Assembly: GCF_019443325.1 (NCBI RefSeq)
Contig: NZ_CP080383.1
Coordinates: 2,356,001 to 2,420,000 of the forward strand
Direction: 5' to 3'
DNA from: Cryobacterium sp. PAMC25264
GTDB lineage: Bacteria > Actinomycetota > Actinomycetes > Actinomycetales > Microbacteriaceae
Length of the DNA: 64,000 bases
Shown here: positions 42,395-50,629 of the stretch, piece by piece
Position numbering within the stretch: position 1 is the first letter of the stretch
How the letters are laid out: every line of letters starts with the position of its first letter
Translations under genes and position numbers: made by a program
Notes under the pieces: generated by a model
Seen by the model: the letters and a program-made list of their open reading frames with translations, nothing else
Database searches by the model: none
What the model was told of the DNA's origin: nothing

Positions 42395-43590
42395 CGCGGC
42401 TACCGATGTCCCCGACCGCCGCCTCGGCCGTGCTCAACGTGGGTCTCGCGGCGACGCGGCACGAGGTGGACCGGGCCTTTCGGGCGCGGGCGCGCCTCTG
42501 TCACCCGGACCGCTTCGTTGGGTCCTCGGCAGCCGAGCAGGCGGCCGCGAGCACCGAGTTCATCCGGGCCTGCGACGCCCGGGACGTGCTGCACAACCGG
42601 ATGCGCGCCGCCGCCGTGGAGGAAGCGCGACGGACCGCCGGCTCGGGGCGCCATGCCGGCAGCAGCACGACGTCGCCAGGAGCGACACCGCCGGGCACGA
42701 CACGTCCCCACTCATCGGGAGCGACCTCGTCGGGAGCAACACCGCCAGGAGCGACACCGCCGGGCACGACACGTCCCCACTCATCGGGAGCGACCTCGTC
42801 GGGAGCAACACCACCGGGAGCGACGCCGCCCGGAGCGACCCGGCCGTCACAGGCCGGCGCGCGCCCGCGATCTGGCCCGGCGACCCCACCGCCGCTCACC
42901 TTCGCCGACTTCGTTCGGGCTCGGGATGCCGCGTCTTGGGCGTACCTGAACCCGGCCCGCCCGCCCCGGGGCTGGCCGGCCCCACCCCAGTCCGGCCCGA
43001 AACAGGGTGGCCGGGCAGACGGCGGCCGTGCGCAGAGCACTCAGCCGCCCAGCCCTCGATCGCAGCCGGCCGGAGCACAGAACGGCTGGCCCAGCGGGCC
43101 GCGGGACTGGGCTCCCCCGGCTCCGCCCGGAGCCACCGGCGCACCCTGGCGCCCCGCGCCCCGGCGTTCCCGCTCGCCGTGGCTCGTGTTCTTCCTTCTG
43201 GTGGGGGTGCTCGGGGTAGGAGCGTACCTGGCGATGCTGCTGAGCAACCAGCTCTCCCCCGGCATCACCCAGGCGCTGGCCCCGCCGGCGGTGGAGAGCG
43301 CTGTCGGCACCGACCTGCTACTGGAGGCATCCGTGCTGCCGGTGGTAGACGATGCGACCCTGATGGCAAACTGCACCTCGGAATTCGGCTGTTGGGTCTG
43401 GTCGGTCACGACCCGGGCGGACTGCCCCGTCGCGACCGTCACCGTGGGCTTCTCCGACACCCCCGACGGCGTGGCCACCCGCACGACCACCAGGCAAGTG
43501 GCAGCACAAGGGGAGGTCCCGTTCCTGATCGTGGAGGAAGGCGTCAGCACGGCGGCGGAGTTCGCGGGCATTCAGACCATCACCTGCTGA
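42391..43590 (+). CDS. J-domain membrane protein with linker repeats
   Basis: 399 aa from ATG 42391. Residues about 15-65 form a J-domain: ATRHEVDRAFRARARLCHPDRFVG contains the essential HPD tripeptide, so it could drive an Hsp70. A Pro/Gly/Thr-rich linker follows, with a 23-residue unit (PGATPPGTTRPHSSGATSSG...) present twice; its 69-bp DNA repeats (42676-42744, 42745-42813) differ at one base. One membrane segment near residue 270 (LVFFLLVGVLGVGAYLAML) and a C-terminal domain with Cys pairs (MANCTSEFGCW, DCPVATV, TITC) that would be outside. A cytoplasmic J-domain tied to an external domain is unusual. Confidence 0.7.
   Translation: MTRLPMSPTAASAVLNVGLAATRHEVDRAFRARARLCHPDRFVGSSAAEQAAASTEFIRACDARDVLHNRMRAAAVEEARRTAGSGRHAGSSTTSPGATPPGTTRPHSSGATSSGATPPGATPPGTTRPHSSGATSSGATPPGATPPGATRPSQAGARPRSGPATPPPLTFADFVRARDAASWAYLNPARPPRGWPAPPQSGPKQGGRADGGRAQSTQPPSPRSQPAGAQNGWPSGPRDWAPPAPPGATGAPWRPAPRRSRSPWLVFFLLVGVLGVGAYLAMLLSNQLSPGITQALAPPAVESAVGTDLLLEASVLPVVDDATLMANCTSEFGCWVWSVTTRADCPVATVTVGFSDTPDGVATRTTTRQVAAQGEVPFLIVEEGVSTAAEFAGIQTITC
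42676..42813 (+). repeat. 69-bp tandem repeat in the J-domain gene
   Basis: Two copies starting CCAGGAGCGACACCGCC at 42676 and 42745, identical but for one base. In frame, encoding the Pro/Ser/Thr-rich linker. Confidence 0.92.
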
Positions 43591-43675
43591 CCAGCCCCGC
43601 CCCGCACTGGGGTGAGCGCCCGGCGCCCGCGGCGGCCACTCTGGAGGGTGGGCAGACGCCCGATCGGGGGATCAG

Positions 43676-44440
43676 GTGGGCGAGCATCCGGGATACGTGG
43701 CTCCGGCCGGTTGGTATGTCGACCCCGGCGACGACGGCCAGCTGCGCTGGTGGAGCGGCCTGGACTGGACCGACCACTGCGCGCCCATGGTCGAGCACCG
43801 ACCCGAGCCCGACCCCCGGCCATCCGTCGACGCCGACCCGGACCGCCCGCTGACCCGGCGCGAGCGTCGCCAGCTGGACGAACAAGCGGATGCCACGCGG
43901 GCGCTGCCGCCGCCGGTGCCGCGGATCGCGCCGATCACCAGCTACGGCTGGGACCGGGAGTCGGACCCGACGGAGGACCGGTTCGGGTACCGCCTGCCCG
44001 TGCAGCCGTCCGATCGGGAAATGCCCGCCGACCGTTACCTGGACATCCCCAGCCGCTGGAGCAGCGCATCCGTCTGGCTGATCGCCTTCATGCCCTGGAT
44101 CTCGGTGCTCTCCGCATTCGCGGCGCTCATGCTGGCGGCGGTGTCGCCGGCCGCCTGGTGGTGGCAGCTGGGCGCCGTGTTACTGCCGTTCCTGCTCACC
44201 CTGGCGGCGGCTCAACGGGACGTGCTGCGGCTGCGCATCTGGCGGCATCGCATCGTCGCGCACTGGGCCTGGTCGCTGCTCGGCGCGCCGGCGTACCTCA
44301 TCGCCCGCACCGTGGTCTTGCGACGGAATGCCGGGCTCGGGTCCGCCCCGCTGTGGGTGTGGCTGGTGAACCTGCTGCTCGCGTCGGGCGCCGTGGTGTT
44401 GGTGCTGACGCTCGTGGGGCTTCGCTACCGGGTCTCCTGA
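43676..44440 (+). CDS. DUF2510 membrane protein
   Basis: 254 aa from GTG 43676. The N-terminus is a DUF2510 module (PAGWYVDPGDDGQLRWWSGLDWTDH), a short actinobacterial motif that sits on the inner side of many membrane proteins. A Pro/Asp-rich linker follows, then three or four hydrophobic segments in residues 140-250 (VWLIAFMPWISVLSAFAALML, LGAVLLPFLLTLAAAQRDV). Function unknown. It follows the J-domain gene by 85 bp in the same direction and may belong to the same set. Confidence 0.75.
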   Translation: MGEHPGYVAPAGWYVDPGDDGQLRWWSGLDWTDHCAPMVEHRPEPDPRPSVDADPDRPLTRRERRQLDEQADATRALPPPVPRIAPITSYGWDRESDPTEDRFGYRLPVQPSDREMPADRYLDIPSRWSSASVWLIAFMPWISVLSAFAALMLAAVSPAAWWWQLGAVLLPFLLTLAAAQRDVLRLRIWRHRIVAHWAWSLLGAPAYLIARTVVLRRNAGLGSAPLWVWLVNLLLASGAVVLVLTLVGLRYRVS

Positions 44441-44601
44441 GGAACCGCCGACATCCGGCTCGGCGCGTGGGGTCAACGCAGCGCGAAACTGAGCGGCGCG
44501 GGACTAAACACTGAGCGCGACTCACTGCTACGTTCAACGAACATGTCGGCGCGCACCCAGCCACTCTTGCCGACAGTCGAGCACGATAAGGACACACTCG
44601 A

Positions 44602-46935
44602 ATGGTCGCAGTCGCCCACATCGGCACGGCACACAGAATCCGCCAGGCCGGACCGACCGCCCACGGACTCAGCCTGTGGCGCCGGCCCGCCGGCATCCTG
44701 CAGGGCACCCGCTGGCTATTCACCTGGCTGGGGCTGCTGTCGCTGGCGTTCAGCGTGCCGGCGCTGCTGCCCATGGTCACCGTGAGCCCGCTGGCGTTGT
44801 TGCTGGCGGCCACATCCGTTCTGGCGTTGGTGGGGTCCTGGGTCTACGGGTTCCTTCGGCAGCAGGTTCCGTTCGCGCTCGAGGTGGTCGACGCCGTCGC
44901 GCTCACCGCGTTCGCGTTGGCCGGGCCGGTGCCCTCGGCGGCGGCCCCGCTCATCTTCGCTGCCGCGTGGCTGCGTACCCTCTACGGGTCACCGTGGCGG
45001 TCGGTGGCCCGCGGCGTGCTGTACTCCGCGGCGGTGCTGGCCGTCACGGCGCTCTGGCCGACGTTGTCCGCCCACGCCACCCTGCCCGACTGGACCAGGC
45101 AGGGCGGCACCCTCTCGATCATGCTGCTGATCATCCTGGTGTCCGGGCAGCTGCGCAGCGGTCTGCAGGCTCATGACTGGGCCATCGAACGCGACAAGGC
45201 ACTCACCGAGACCGGCGCCCGGCTGCTCGGCATCACCGATGCCGCCCAGATCCGCGCCCTGGCCTGGGCCACCGCCACCGAGCTCGGCCAATGCACCCCG
45301 GGGCTCCGCGTGCTCAAGGTCGTGAGCACCGGCGACGCGCTGCAGGTGGAGACCCTCACGGGCGACTTCGCCACTCCGCCATCGACTTTGCCGGCCGCAG
45401 TGCTGCGGACCACCGGCTCCGATCAAGCCGTGCAGATCGTGCGCCCCGGCCCGCTCAACGACGCCGTCGGAGCCGCCCTGATCTGGGAGGGCGTGCCGCT
45501 GACCGAGCAGGACCAGGACGCATGGCTACTCGTGGGCGCGCCCAAACGCATTCCCGAGGGCACCATCACCTCGGTGCGCAGCCTGGTGAACCAGGTGAAC
45601 CTCGCTTTGCGCAACAGCCAGTCGCACCACCAGCTCACCGCGCAGGCGCTGCGGGATACCCTGACCGGGCTGGACAACCGGCTCTCGTTCACGAACCAGT
45701 TGGGCGTGCAGCTCGCCCGCCACAACGCATCCGGCGGCCTGCACGTTCTGTTTCTCGACCTCGACGACTTCAAGGACGTCAACGACCAGCTGGGACATCG
45801 GGCCGGCGACGCCGTGCTCACCGAGGTGGCCGAACGGTTGCGGCACTGCACTCGGCCGGAGGACATCTGCGCCCGGCTCGGCGGCGATGAGTTCGCGGTA
45901 GTGCTCACCGGCACCACGGATGCCGCAGCCGCCGCGATCGCGCAGCGCATGGTGGACTCGCTTGCGGCACCGATCGTCGTGAACGGGCGCCCCTGCCGGG
46001 TGGGCGCCAGCGTGGGTGTGGCCACCGCCACCCCCGACATCGACCTGGACGAGTTCGTCCACCAGGCCGACGTGGCGATGTATGCCGCGAAGGCGAACGG
46101 CAAGGGCCAGGTGCAGCTGTACCAGCCGGGCCTGCTGCAGAACGAGTCGACGCTGGTGTCGTTCGAACGCCAGCTGGGCCGGGCGGCCGGCGGCGGCGAG
46201 CTCGTGGTGCACTATCAGCCGATTGTGTCGCTCACCGATCTGCACTGCATCGGCGCCGAGGCGCTCGTGCGCTGGCAGCACCCGGAGCGCGGGCTGTTGC
46301 GGCCGGCGGAGTTCATTGGGCTGGCGGAGTCCACCGGCGCGATCCTCGGAGTGGGCGCGTTCGTGCTGCGGCGCGCCTGCACGGATGCGGTGACCTGGCC
46401 GGAGTCCCGGCCGGGCGTGCCCATGACGGTGCAGGTGAACGTCTCGGCGCGGGAGCTGGAGTCCGACCACTTCGTGGAGTCGGTGCTCTGGTGCCTCGCC
46501 GACAGTGGGCTGCCCGCCGAGCGGTTGGTGCTCGAGCTCACCGAGACGGTGGTGCTGGAATCGATCGCGGCCGTGGAGCGGCTGCGGACCCTCGTCACGC
46601 ACGGTGTCCAGATCGCCATCGACGATTTCGGCACCGGATACTCGTCGCTGGCAACGCTGCGGTCGCTGCCGATCACCGTGGTCAAGCTCGATACGAGCTT
46701 CGTGGCCGGGGCGCTGAGCAACCCGGTGGACCACACCGTGGTGGAGGCGATCGTGCAGATGACCGCGAAGCTGGGCATCAGCACCATCGCCGAAGGTGTG
46801 GAGCGGCTTGACCAGCAGGAGCTGCTCGCGCGGATCGGCACGGATGCGGCTCAGGGGCACCTCTACTGCCGGGCGGTGCCGTTGCCCGAGCTGCGGGACT
46901 GGCTGGCCCACATGGACCGGGGCCACCTGCGCTAG
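44602..46935 (+). CDS. Bifunctional GGDEF-EAL cyclic-di-GMP protein
   Basis: 777 aa from ATG 44602. N-terminal membrane region with about five hydrophobic segments (residues 30-165), then a GAF-like stretch, then GGDEF (RDTLTGLDNRLSF near 350, RPEDICARLGGDEFAV) and EAL (GAEALVRWQHPERG, VNVSARELES, ELTETVVLES, IDDFGTGYSSL, VKLDTSF, IAEGVE, AQGHLY). The GGDEF motif is intact and the RPED product-inhibition site lies five residues before it. All EAL metal and catalytic residues (E, N, E, DD, K, E) are also there, so it can both make and degrade c-di-GMP. The membrane part suggests control by an envelope or small-molecule signal. Confidence 0.93.
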   Translation: MVAVAHIGTAHRIRQAGPTAHGLSLWRRPAGILQGTRWLFTWLGLLSLAFSVPALLPMVTVSPLALLLAATSVLALVGSWVYGFLRQQVPFALEVVDAVALTAFALAGPVPSAAAPLIFAAAWLRTLYGSPWRSVARGVLYSAAVLAVTALWPTLSAHATLPDWTRQGGTLSIMLLIILVSGQLRSGLQAHDWAIERDKALTETGARLLGITDAAQIRALAWATATELGQCTPGLRVLKVVSTGDALQVETLTGDFATPPSTLPAAVLRTTGSDQAVQIVRPGPLNDAVGAALIWEGVPLTEQDQDAWLLVGAPKRIPEGTITSVRSLVNQVNLALRNSQSHHQLTAQALRDTLTGLDNRLSFTNQLGVQLARHNASGGLHVLFLDLDDFKDVNDQLGHRAGDAVLTEVAERLRHCTRPEDICARLGGDEFAVVLTGTTDAAAAAIAQRMVDSLAAPIVVNGRPCRVGASVGVATATPDIDLDEFVHQADVAMYAAKANGKGQVQLYQPGLLQNESTLVSFERQLGRAAGGGELVVHYQPIVSLTDLHCIGAEALVRWQHPERGLLRPAEFIGLAESTGAILGVGAFVLRRACTDAVTWPESRPGVPMTVQVNVSARELESDHFVESVLWCLADSGLPAERLVLELTETVVLESIAAVERLRTLVTHGVQIAIDDFGTGYSSLATLRSLPITVVKLDTSFVAGALSNPVDHTVVEAIVQMTAKLGISTIAEGVERLDQQELLARIGTDAAQGHLYCRAVPLPELRDWLAHMDRGHLR

Positions 46936-47232
46936 GCGCACCGTTCAGCGGGGACGTTCGCTGAGCGCACCGCTACTGCCGCTGGTCGAGCATGTCGAGA
47001 CCCCGAGAGCCGACTTGTGAACACACCTCACCAGGTTTCGACAAGCTCAACCAGCGAAACAGGGCGCCAAGTTTCGACAAGCTCAACCAGCGAGACAGGG
47101 TGCCTGGTTTCGACAAGCTCAACCAGCGAGACTCAGGCCAATCCTGCGTCTCAACCATCTCGTCGGTCGAGCCTGTCGAGACCCCGCAAGCCGCCGGTTA
47201 TCGCGCCACATCGGCTCGACGAACGTGATCAG
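46936..47232. other. Repeat-rich gap between GGDEF-EAL and reductase genes
   Basis: 297 bp with no gene. It is filled by a 36-bp tandem repeat and by palindromic words of the type GGTCGAGCCTGTCGAGACC (near 46983 and 47165). Confidence 0.7.
47035..47142. repeat. 36-bp tandem repeat, three copies
   Basis: GTTTCGACAAGCTCAACCAG starts at 47035, 47071 and 47107, exactly 36 bp apart; 23 bp of each unit are identical and the last 13 vary. Both strands' words (GGTCGAGCCTGTCGAGACC nearby) are related by inversion, so this is an array built from a dispersed short palindrome. Confidence 0.9.
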
Positions 47233-47805
47233 CTAGTCGGACGGGAGCACCTCGTAGGTGGACTGCATGAATCCGGCGCCGAGTTCCCGGCTGTCCACGT
47301 GGCGGAGCGGCACGTCCGCATCCAGCGGGCCAAACAGCGGGATGCCCGACCCGAGCAGTACGGGCGCCCTGGTGATGGTGATCTCGCGGATCAGGCCGGC
47401 GCGGAGGAAGCTCTGGATGGTGCGGCCGCCGTCGACATACACCCGGCGGAGCCCCTCATCCTGCAGGGTCGAGATCACCTCGGCGAGGGTGGCGTGCACG
47501 GTCGTGTCGGGCTCCTGCTGGGCATCGAGCTGGCGCAGCAGGGTGCGGCTGAGCACGAGCACACGTTTGCCGGCGTAGGGCCACTCGGGAAAACCGCGCA
47601 CGGTGTCGAAGGTAGCGCGGCCCACCACCATGGCGTCGATCCCGGCGAAGAACTCGTCATAGCCGGTCTCGCCGAGGGCATCTCCGGCCGCGGTGAGCCA
47701 ATCCACATCCCCGTTCTCGCGGGCGATGAAACCGTCGAGGCTGGTGCCGATGAAGACGCAGCCGATCACGGGCGCGTCGGGGCTGGAGGACTCGGTGTTG
47801 CTCAT
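47233..47805 (-). CDS. Dihydrofolate reductase-like / RibD C-terminal family protein
   Basis: 190 aa when started at ATG 47805 (MSNTESSSP); longer reading upstream is Arg-rich and unlike the family. It has the RibD_C/DHFR-like features: IGCVFIGTSLDGFIARENGDVDWL, DAMVVGRATFDTVRGFPEWPYAGKRVLVLSRTL, and VYVDGGRTIQSFLRAGLIREITITRAPVLLGSGIPLF. These proteins are NADPH-dependent reductases with mostly unknown substrates. It stands alone, with no obvious partner. Confidence 0.88.
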   Translation of the reverse strand: MSNTESSSPDAPVIGCVFIGTSLDGFIARENGDVDWLTAAGDALGETGYDEFFAGIDAMVVGRATFDTVRGFPEWPYAGKRVLVLSRTLLRQLDAQQEPDTTVHATLAEVISTLQDEGLRRVYVDGGRTIQSFLRAGLIREITITRAPVLLGSGIPLFGPLDADVPLRHVDSRELGAGFMQSTYEVLPSD

Positions 47806-48007
47806 GCCAGCACGGTAGCAGCGGCCGCCGACATGGTCGAGAGGTTCGGCTCGGGGCCGGGGCGTGCCATGAACGCCCGGCGGGGAACCGCACGCGGTGC
47901 CGTAGGGATGCCGACGAGGGCGGATGGTTCTCCTGTCGTTCCGAGACGACCGGCCGACCGCCAGCCCGCCCGGCCGCAGGCCTGATCTTGCGGGAAGGAG
48001 ACCCACC

Positions 48008-48594
48008 ATGGAGGGCGACTCTGGCGACCGTTGAGTTTCGGAACCGTCATCACGCCGTCCGGAGCCGACCCGGCCGGCACGGTGGCGCTGGCCGTGGCCG
48101 TGGCCTTGGCCTTGGCCTTGGCCGTGGCCTTAGCCGTGGCCGTGGCCTTGGCCTTGGCCGTGGCCGTGGCCTTCGCCGTAGCCGTAGCCGTGGCCACTGA
48201 GCGGGCCGGGCGCGCCCTCGTCACGTCTCAGGGCCATCCCTACCGACCCCGTTTTCTTGACGCCTGAACCCCGCTGACCGGGGTCGCCGCCCACACCACA
48301 CGCGTGCAGTTGACCAAGGATGTGCACAATCTGCCGCTCCGGCCACCCGCGGTGCTCACCCGGACAGCCGCATCTCTCGACCTGCTCACCGGCGGTCGGC
48401 TTGCTCTGGGGCTGGGCACGGGAAGGTGCTGGGACGCCATCGTGGCCATGGGCGCCGACGGGCTGGCACCGCTGGCGCTCGACGACGGCATCGACACGTT
48501 CCTCGTCGCTACCGACGACTCGAGCGCCATCGCCCGCCTCGGTGAAACCGTGGCACCGGCCACTCGCGCGCTCGTGGACGCGGCCCGTCTCTGA
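48008..48594 (+). pseudogene. Decayed LLM-class flavin oxidoreductase
   Basis: Parts of one LLM oxidoreductase can be read in order. An ATG at 48008 has a strong AAGGAG seven bases upstream but is out of frame with the rest, which begins LSFGTVITPSGADP at about 48031 (one base lost between). Next comes an Ala-Val/Leu run encoded by 17 GCC-NTN hexamers (48091-48192). The frame resumes TERAG...HPYRPRFLDA, then hits TGA at 48265 where the family has Trp (DAWTLL). After it: VAAHTTRVQLTKDVHNLPLRPPAVL...LLTGGRLALGLGTGR, and directly the family's C-terminal end, with the middle part of the barrel deleted. Function lost. Confidence 0.88.
48091..48192 (+). repeat. Expanded hexanucleotide repeat (GCCNTN, 17 units)
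   Basis: Seventeen consecutive GCC-GTG or GCC-TTG like hexamers inside the decayed LLM gene. Intact relatives have two to three such codon pairs here (VALAVA), so the rest looks like slippage expansion. Confidence 0.9.
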
Positions 48595-48802
48595 GCGGCA
48601 CACAGCGGCCACTCCGGCCGTCAGCGTCGACTTCCGCTCGACCGAGGCTCGACGATGGGGCCTGGAACCCGGGAGCGCGGGGAGCTCGACCCGGGTGCCG
48701 CGCGCGTCAGCCGTCCCGGTCGGGGTCTGCCGCCCTCGAGCGCAACACATTCGTAACCCAGAGCGGTGTCTGACGGGCCCCTGCACACGATACGGTGTGG
48801 CT

Positions 48803-49291
48803 ATGGGACGCAAGATCGGCCTGTCGGACCTCGGCAGCGTGAGACCGATCTTCGGCATGGGCGACGAGCGCGACAATCCGCTCCTCGAGCCGGCCCCGGT
48901 CGAGCCCACCCGGGAGCAGGTCATTCTGCGGCGTCGCCTCACCCTGGCCGCGGCCGCCGTTATGATCCTGGTCACCGGGCTCGTGGTGACCTACGCGACC
49001 GTCGGTTTCGCGGGTGATCTGGTCGGCGACGCGCTCTACGCGGTGCTGATTTTCCTGATCGTGTCGTTCATCTTTGTTCGGATGAACAGCTGGCGGGTGG
49101 CCGTCATCGCGATCCTGATCTGCACGGGCATCGAGCTGTTCCAGCTCACCGGCCTGCCCGTGGAGATCGCCGCCGTGTTTCCCCCGGCGCGTTTTGTGCT
49201 CGGCACCGCTTTCGACCCCGTCGACCTGGTTGCATACATCATCGGGGTTCTCGTGGCGGCCGGCGTGACCACCTGGCGCCGGCTGGACTGA
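48803..49291 (+). CDS. DUF2809-like membrane protein
   Basis: 162 aa from ATG 48803. Soluble N-terminus of 45 residues, then four hydrophobic segments (TLAAAAVMILVTGLVVTYATV, ALYAVLIFLIVSFIFVRM, WRVAVIAILICTGIELFQLTGLP, DPVDLVAYIIGVLVAAGV). The motifs GDALYAVL, IELFQLTG and LGTAFDPVDLVAYIIGV match DUF2809 proteins, small membrane proteins of unknown role. It starts 209 bp after the decayed LLM gene; whether this gap holds a promoter is not visible. It converges on the NERD gene with one base between stops. Confidence 0.82.
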   Translation: MGRKIGLSDLGSVRPIFGMGDERDNPLLEPAPVEPTREQVILRRRLTLAAAAVMILVTGLVVTYATVGFAGDLVGDALYAVLIFLIVSFIFVRMNSWRVAVIAILICTGIELFQLTGLPVEIAAVFPPARFVLGTAFDPVDLVAYIIGVLVAAGVTTWRRLD

Positions 49292-49292
49292 G

Positions 49293-50093
49293 TCAGCCGC
49301 CCAGCATCGCTTGCTCGATCAGCAGGGCCGCGGTCACCGCGCCGCCGCACAACCCCAGCGATGCCACGATCGACCAGCTCACCCGGCGGATGCGCGCGCG
49401 CCGCACCTGGCCGTCGAGCGCGGCAAACCGGGCCATGACGTCCTCGGGCGCGGGGCTCGGGTGCTCCCGCCACGTGGCAGGGCTGTCCAGGATCACGACA
49501 GCCTCGGCGATCTCGTCATCGCTGAGCACCGGCTGCAGCTTGAGCAGCCACCGGCGAAGCACCCGGGCGTCAAGCACCTTCACCTGCACGGGCCTGTCAC
49601 GGAAGGTGATCTGCTTGGGGTCCACCAGTGCGATGACGGGTTGCACGGGCGCGAGCAACGGCATCCGTTCACGTAGCACGGTGGTGACCCGCTCGGCCTC
49701 GTGTTCGGCGGCGGGCAGGTAGGCCTTCTTGTGGCCGGAGACCATCACGGTGCGCGCGCCCACCCAGATGTGCTTGCCGCAGTGATGTTTGGTGTTGATG
49801 GTGAAAATGCCGCCGGGGCCCACCAGGATGTGGTCGATGTCGGTGTCGTTCTTGCCGATCGGCACGGCGTGGAAGGCGGTCCAGTCGGGCGGCAGGGCGG
49901 CGAGCACCTTGCCCACGGTGATCTCGCCCTGCGCGCCCAGGTACCAGCTCACGCTCTCGGGGCACAGCGGCGACTTGCCGAAAAGCCGGGCCACCGGGGT
50001 GCGCGGCGGCACCGCGCCCTGGCGAGACAGAAGGTGTTCGATGACCAGCTGAGCTGCGATGCGGTTGCGCATGGCGGGGGGATGCAGGGTCAC
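49293..50093 (-). CDS. NERD-domain protein with C-terminal membrane helix
   Basis: 266 aa from GTG 50093, chosen for the strong AAGGAG five bases upstream; earlier starts lack one. The nuclease-related domain is clear: GEITVGKVLAALPPDWTAFHAVPIGKNDTDIDHILVGPGGIFTINTKHHCGKHIWV, including GE, IDH, GP.GIF and the TK/NTK motif of the NERD family, related to PD-(D/E)XK nucleases. A C-terminal hydrophobic helix (VSWSIVASLGLCGGAVTAALLIEQAM) tethers it. NERD proteins are suspected DNA-processing enzymes; no proven substrate. Stands alone. Confidence 0.85.
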   Translation of the reverse strand: MTLHPPAMRNRIAAQLVIEHLLSRQGAVPPRTPVARLFGKSPLCPESVSWYLGAQGEITVGKVLAALPPDWTAFHAVPIGKNDTDIDHILVGPGGIFTINTKHHCGKHIWVGARTVMVSGHKKAYLPAAEHEAERVTTVLRERMPLLAPVQPVIALVDPKQITFRDRPVQVKVLDARVLRRWLLKLQPVLSDDEIAEAVVILDSPATWREHPSPAPEDVMARFAALDGQVRRARIRRVSWSIVASLGLCGGAVTAALLIEQAMLGG

Positions 50094-50629
50094 TAGTCTC
50101 CTTCGGGCGTGCCCGGACACGGCTGCGCCCGGGAGTATCGCGTGGACGGGGCGGTCGTGCAGGGACTGCCTCCACAGTGTGCGCCGCTTCGGGGCGTGCA
50201 AACCATCCGGGGAGCAGTGCGGGCGTAGCGCCCACCGCGTTCGGTGGTCTGAGGTTAGCGAGAGCGAAGGCCCTGGCGGCACCCCCACTTTGGGTGTGCT
50301 CGCACACCGGATGGCCGTGGTCGCGGCGTGGGCGCGGCAATCCCGCGCCGCGACGCACGACTGTTGCCCGATCGGACATTTGGTCCCGGTGCGCCGGGTG
50401 CAGATGTCCGTTTTAGGACCGGTTACACCGGGCCGGATGAGCGGCTCGGCAGGACTGGCAGGAGGGCGAACCTCAGTCCGGGCGCGGGGCACCGGGCATC
50501 CGCGCGCCCGGTCGTGAGCTGCGCGGGTGCGGCGCCGCTTCGCCCCCGGCGCGCCACCCGCACAGCGGCGCTCGGCCCGCGAATCACCCCGCCGGACCGC
50601 TCGCGCGCTGGGCGCCGGGCGGGGACCGC
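50094..50629. other. Intergenic region with a 36-nt hairpin
   Basis: 536 bp. No convincing gene on either strand; open frames are Arg/Pro-rich antisense-like readings. Contains the hairpin at 50374-50409. Confidence 0.55.
50374..50409. repeat. 36-nt hairpin repeat, family 3 copy 1
   Basis: GGACATTTGGTCCCGG then TGCG then CCGGGTGCAGATGTCC forms an almost perfect 16-bp stem with a 4-nt loop. A second copy of the same length and core (GGTCCCGGTGCGCCGGG) is at 63535-63570. Confidence 0.75.

Noticed and set aside
44530..44545. LexA box (GTTC-N3-GAAC) before the GGDEF-EAL gene
   Set aside because: Actinobacterial SOS boxes have GAAC-N4-GTTC; the half sites here are in the opposite order and spacing.
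47035..47142. CRISPR-like array with 36-bp spacing
   Set aside because: Only three units, the variable parts are just 13 bp, related words occur dispersed and inverted in other gaps, and no cas gene is nearby.
48031..48267. A small Ala/Val-rich membrane-like protein
   Set aside because: The Ala-Val run is the expanded hexanucleotide within a decayed LLM oxidoreductase whose flanking motifs are recognisable in the same frame.
50097..50517. A 152-residue open frame in the NERD-HxlR gap
   Set aside because: Composition is Arg/Ser/Gly-rich without any domain or ribosome site, and it runs through the 36-nt hairpin repeat, so it is likely a chance frame of high-GC DNA.
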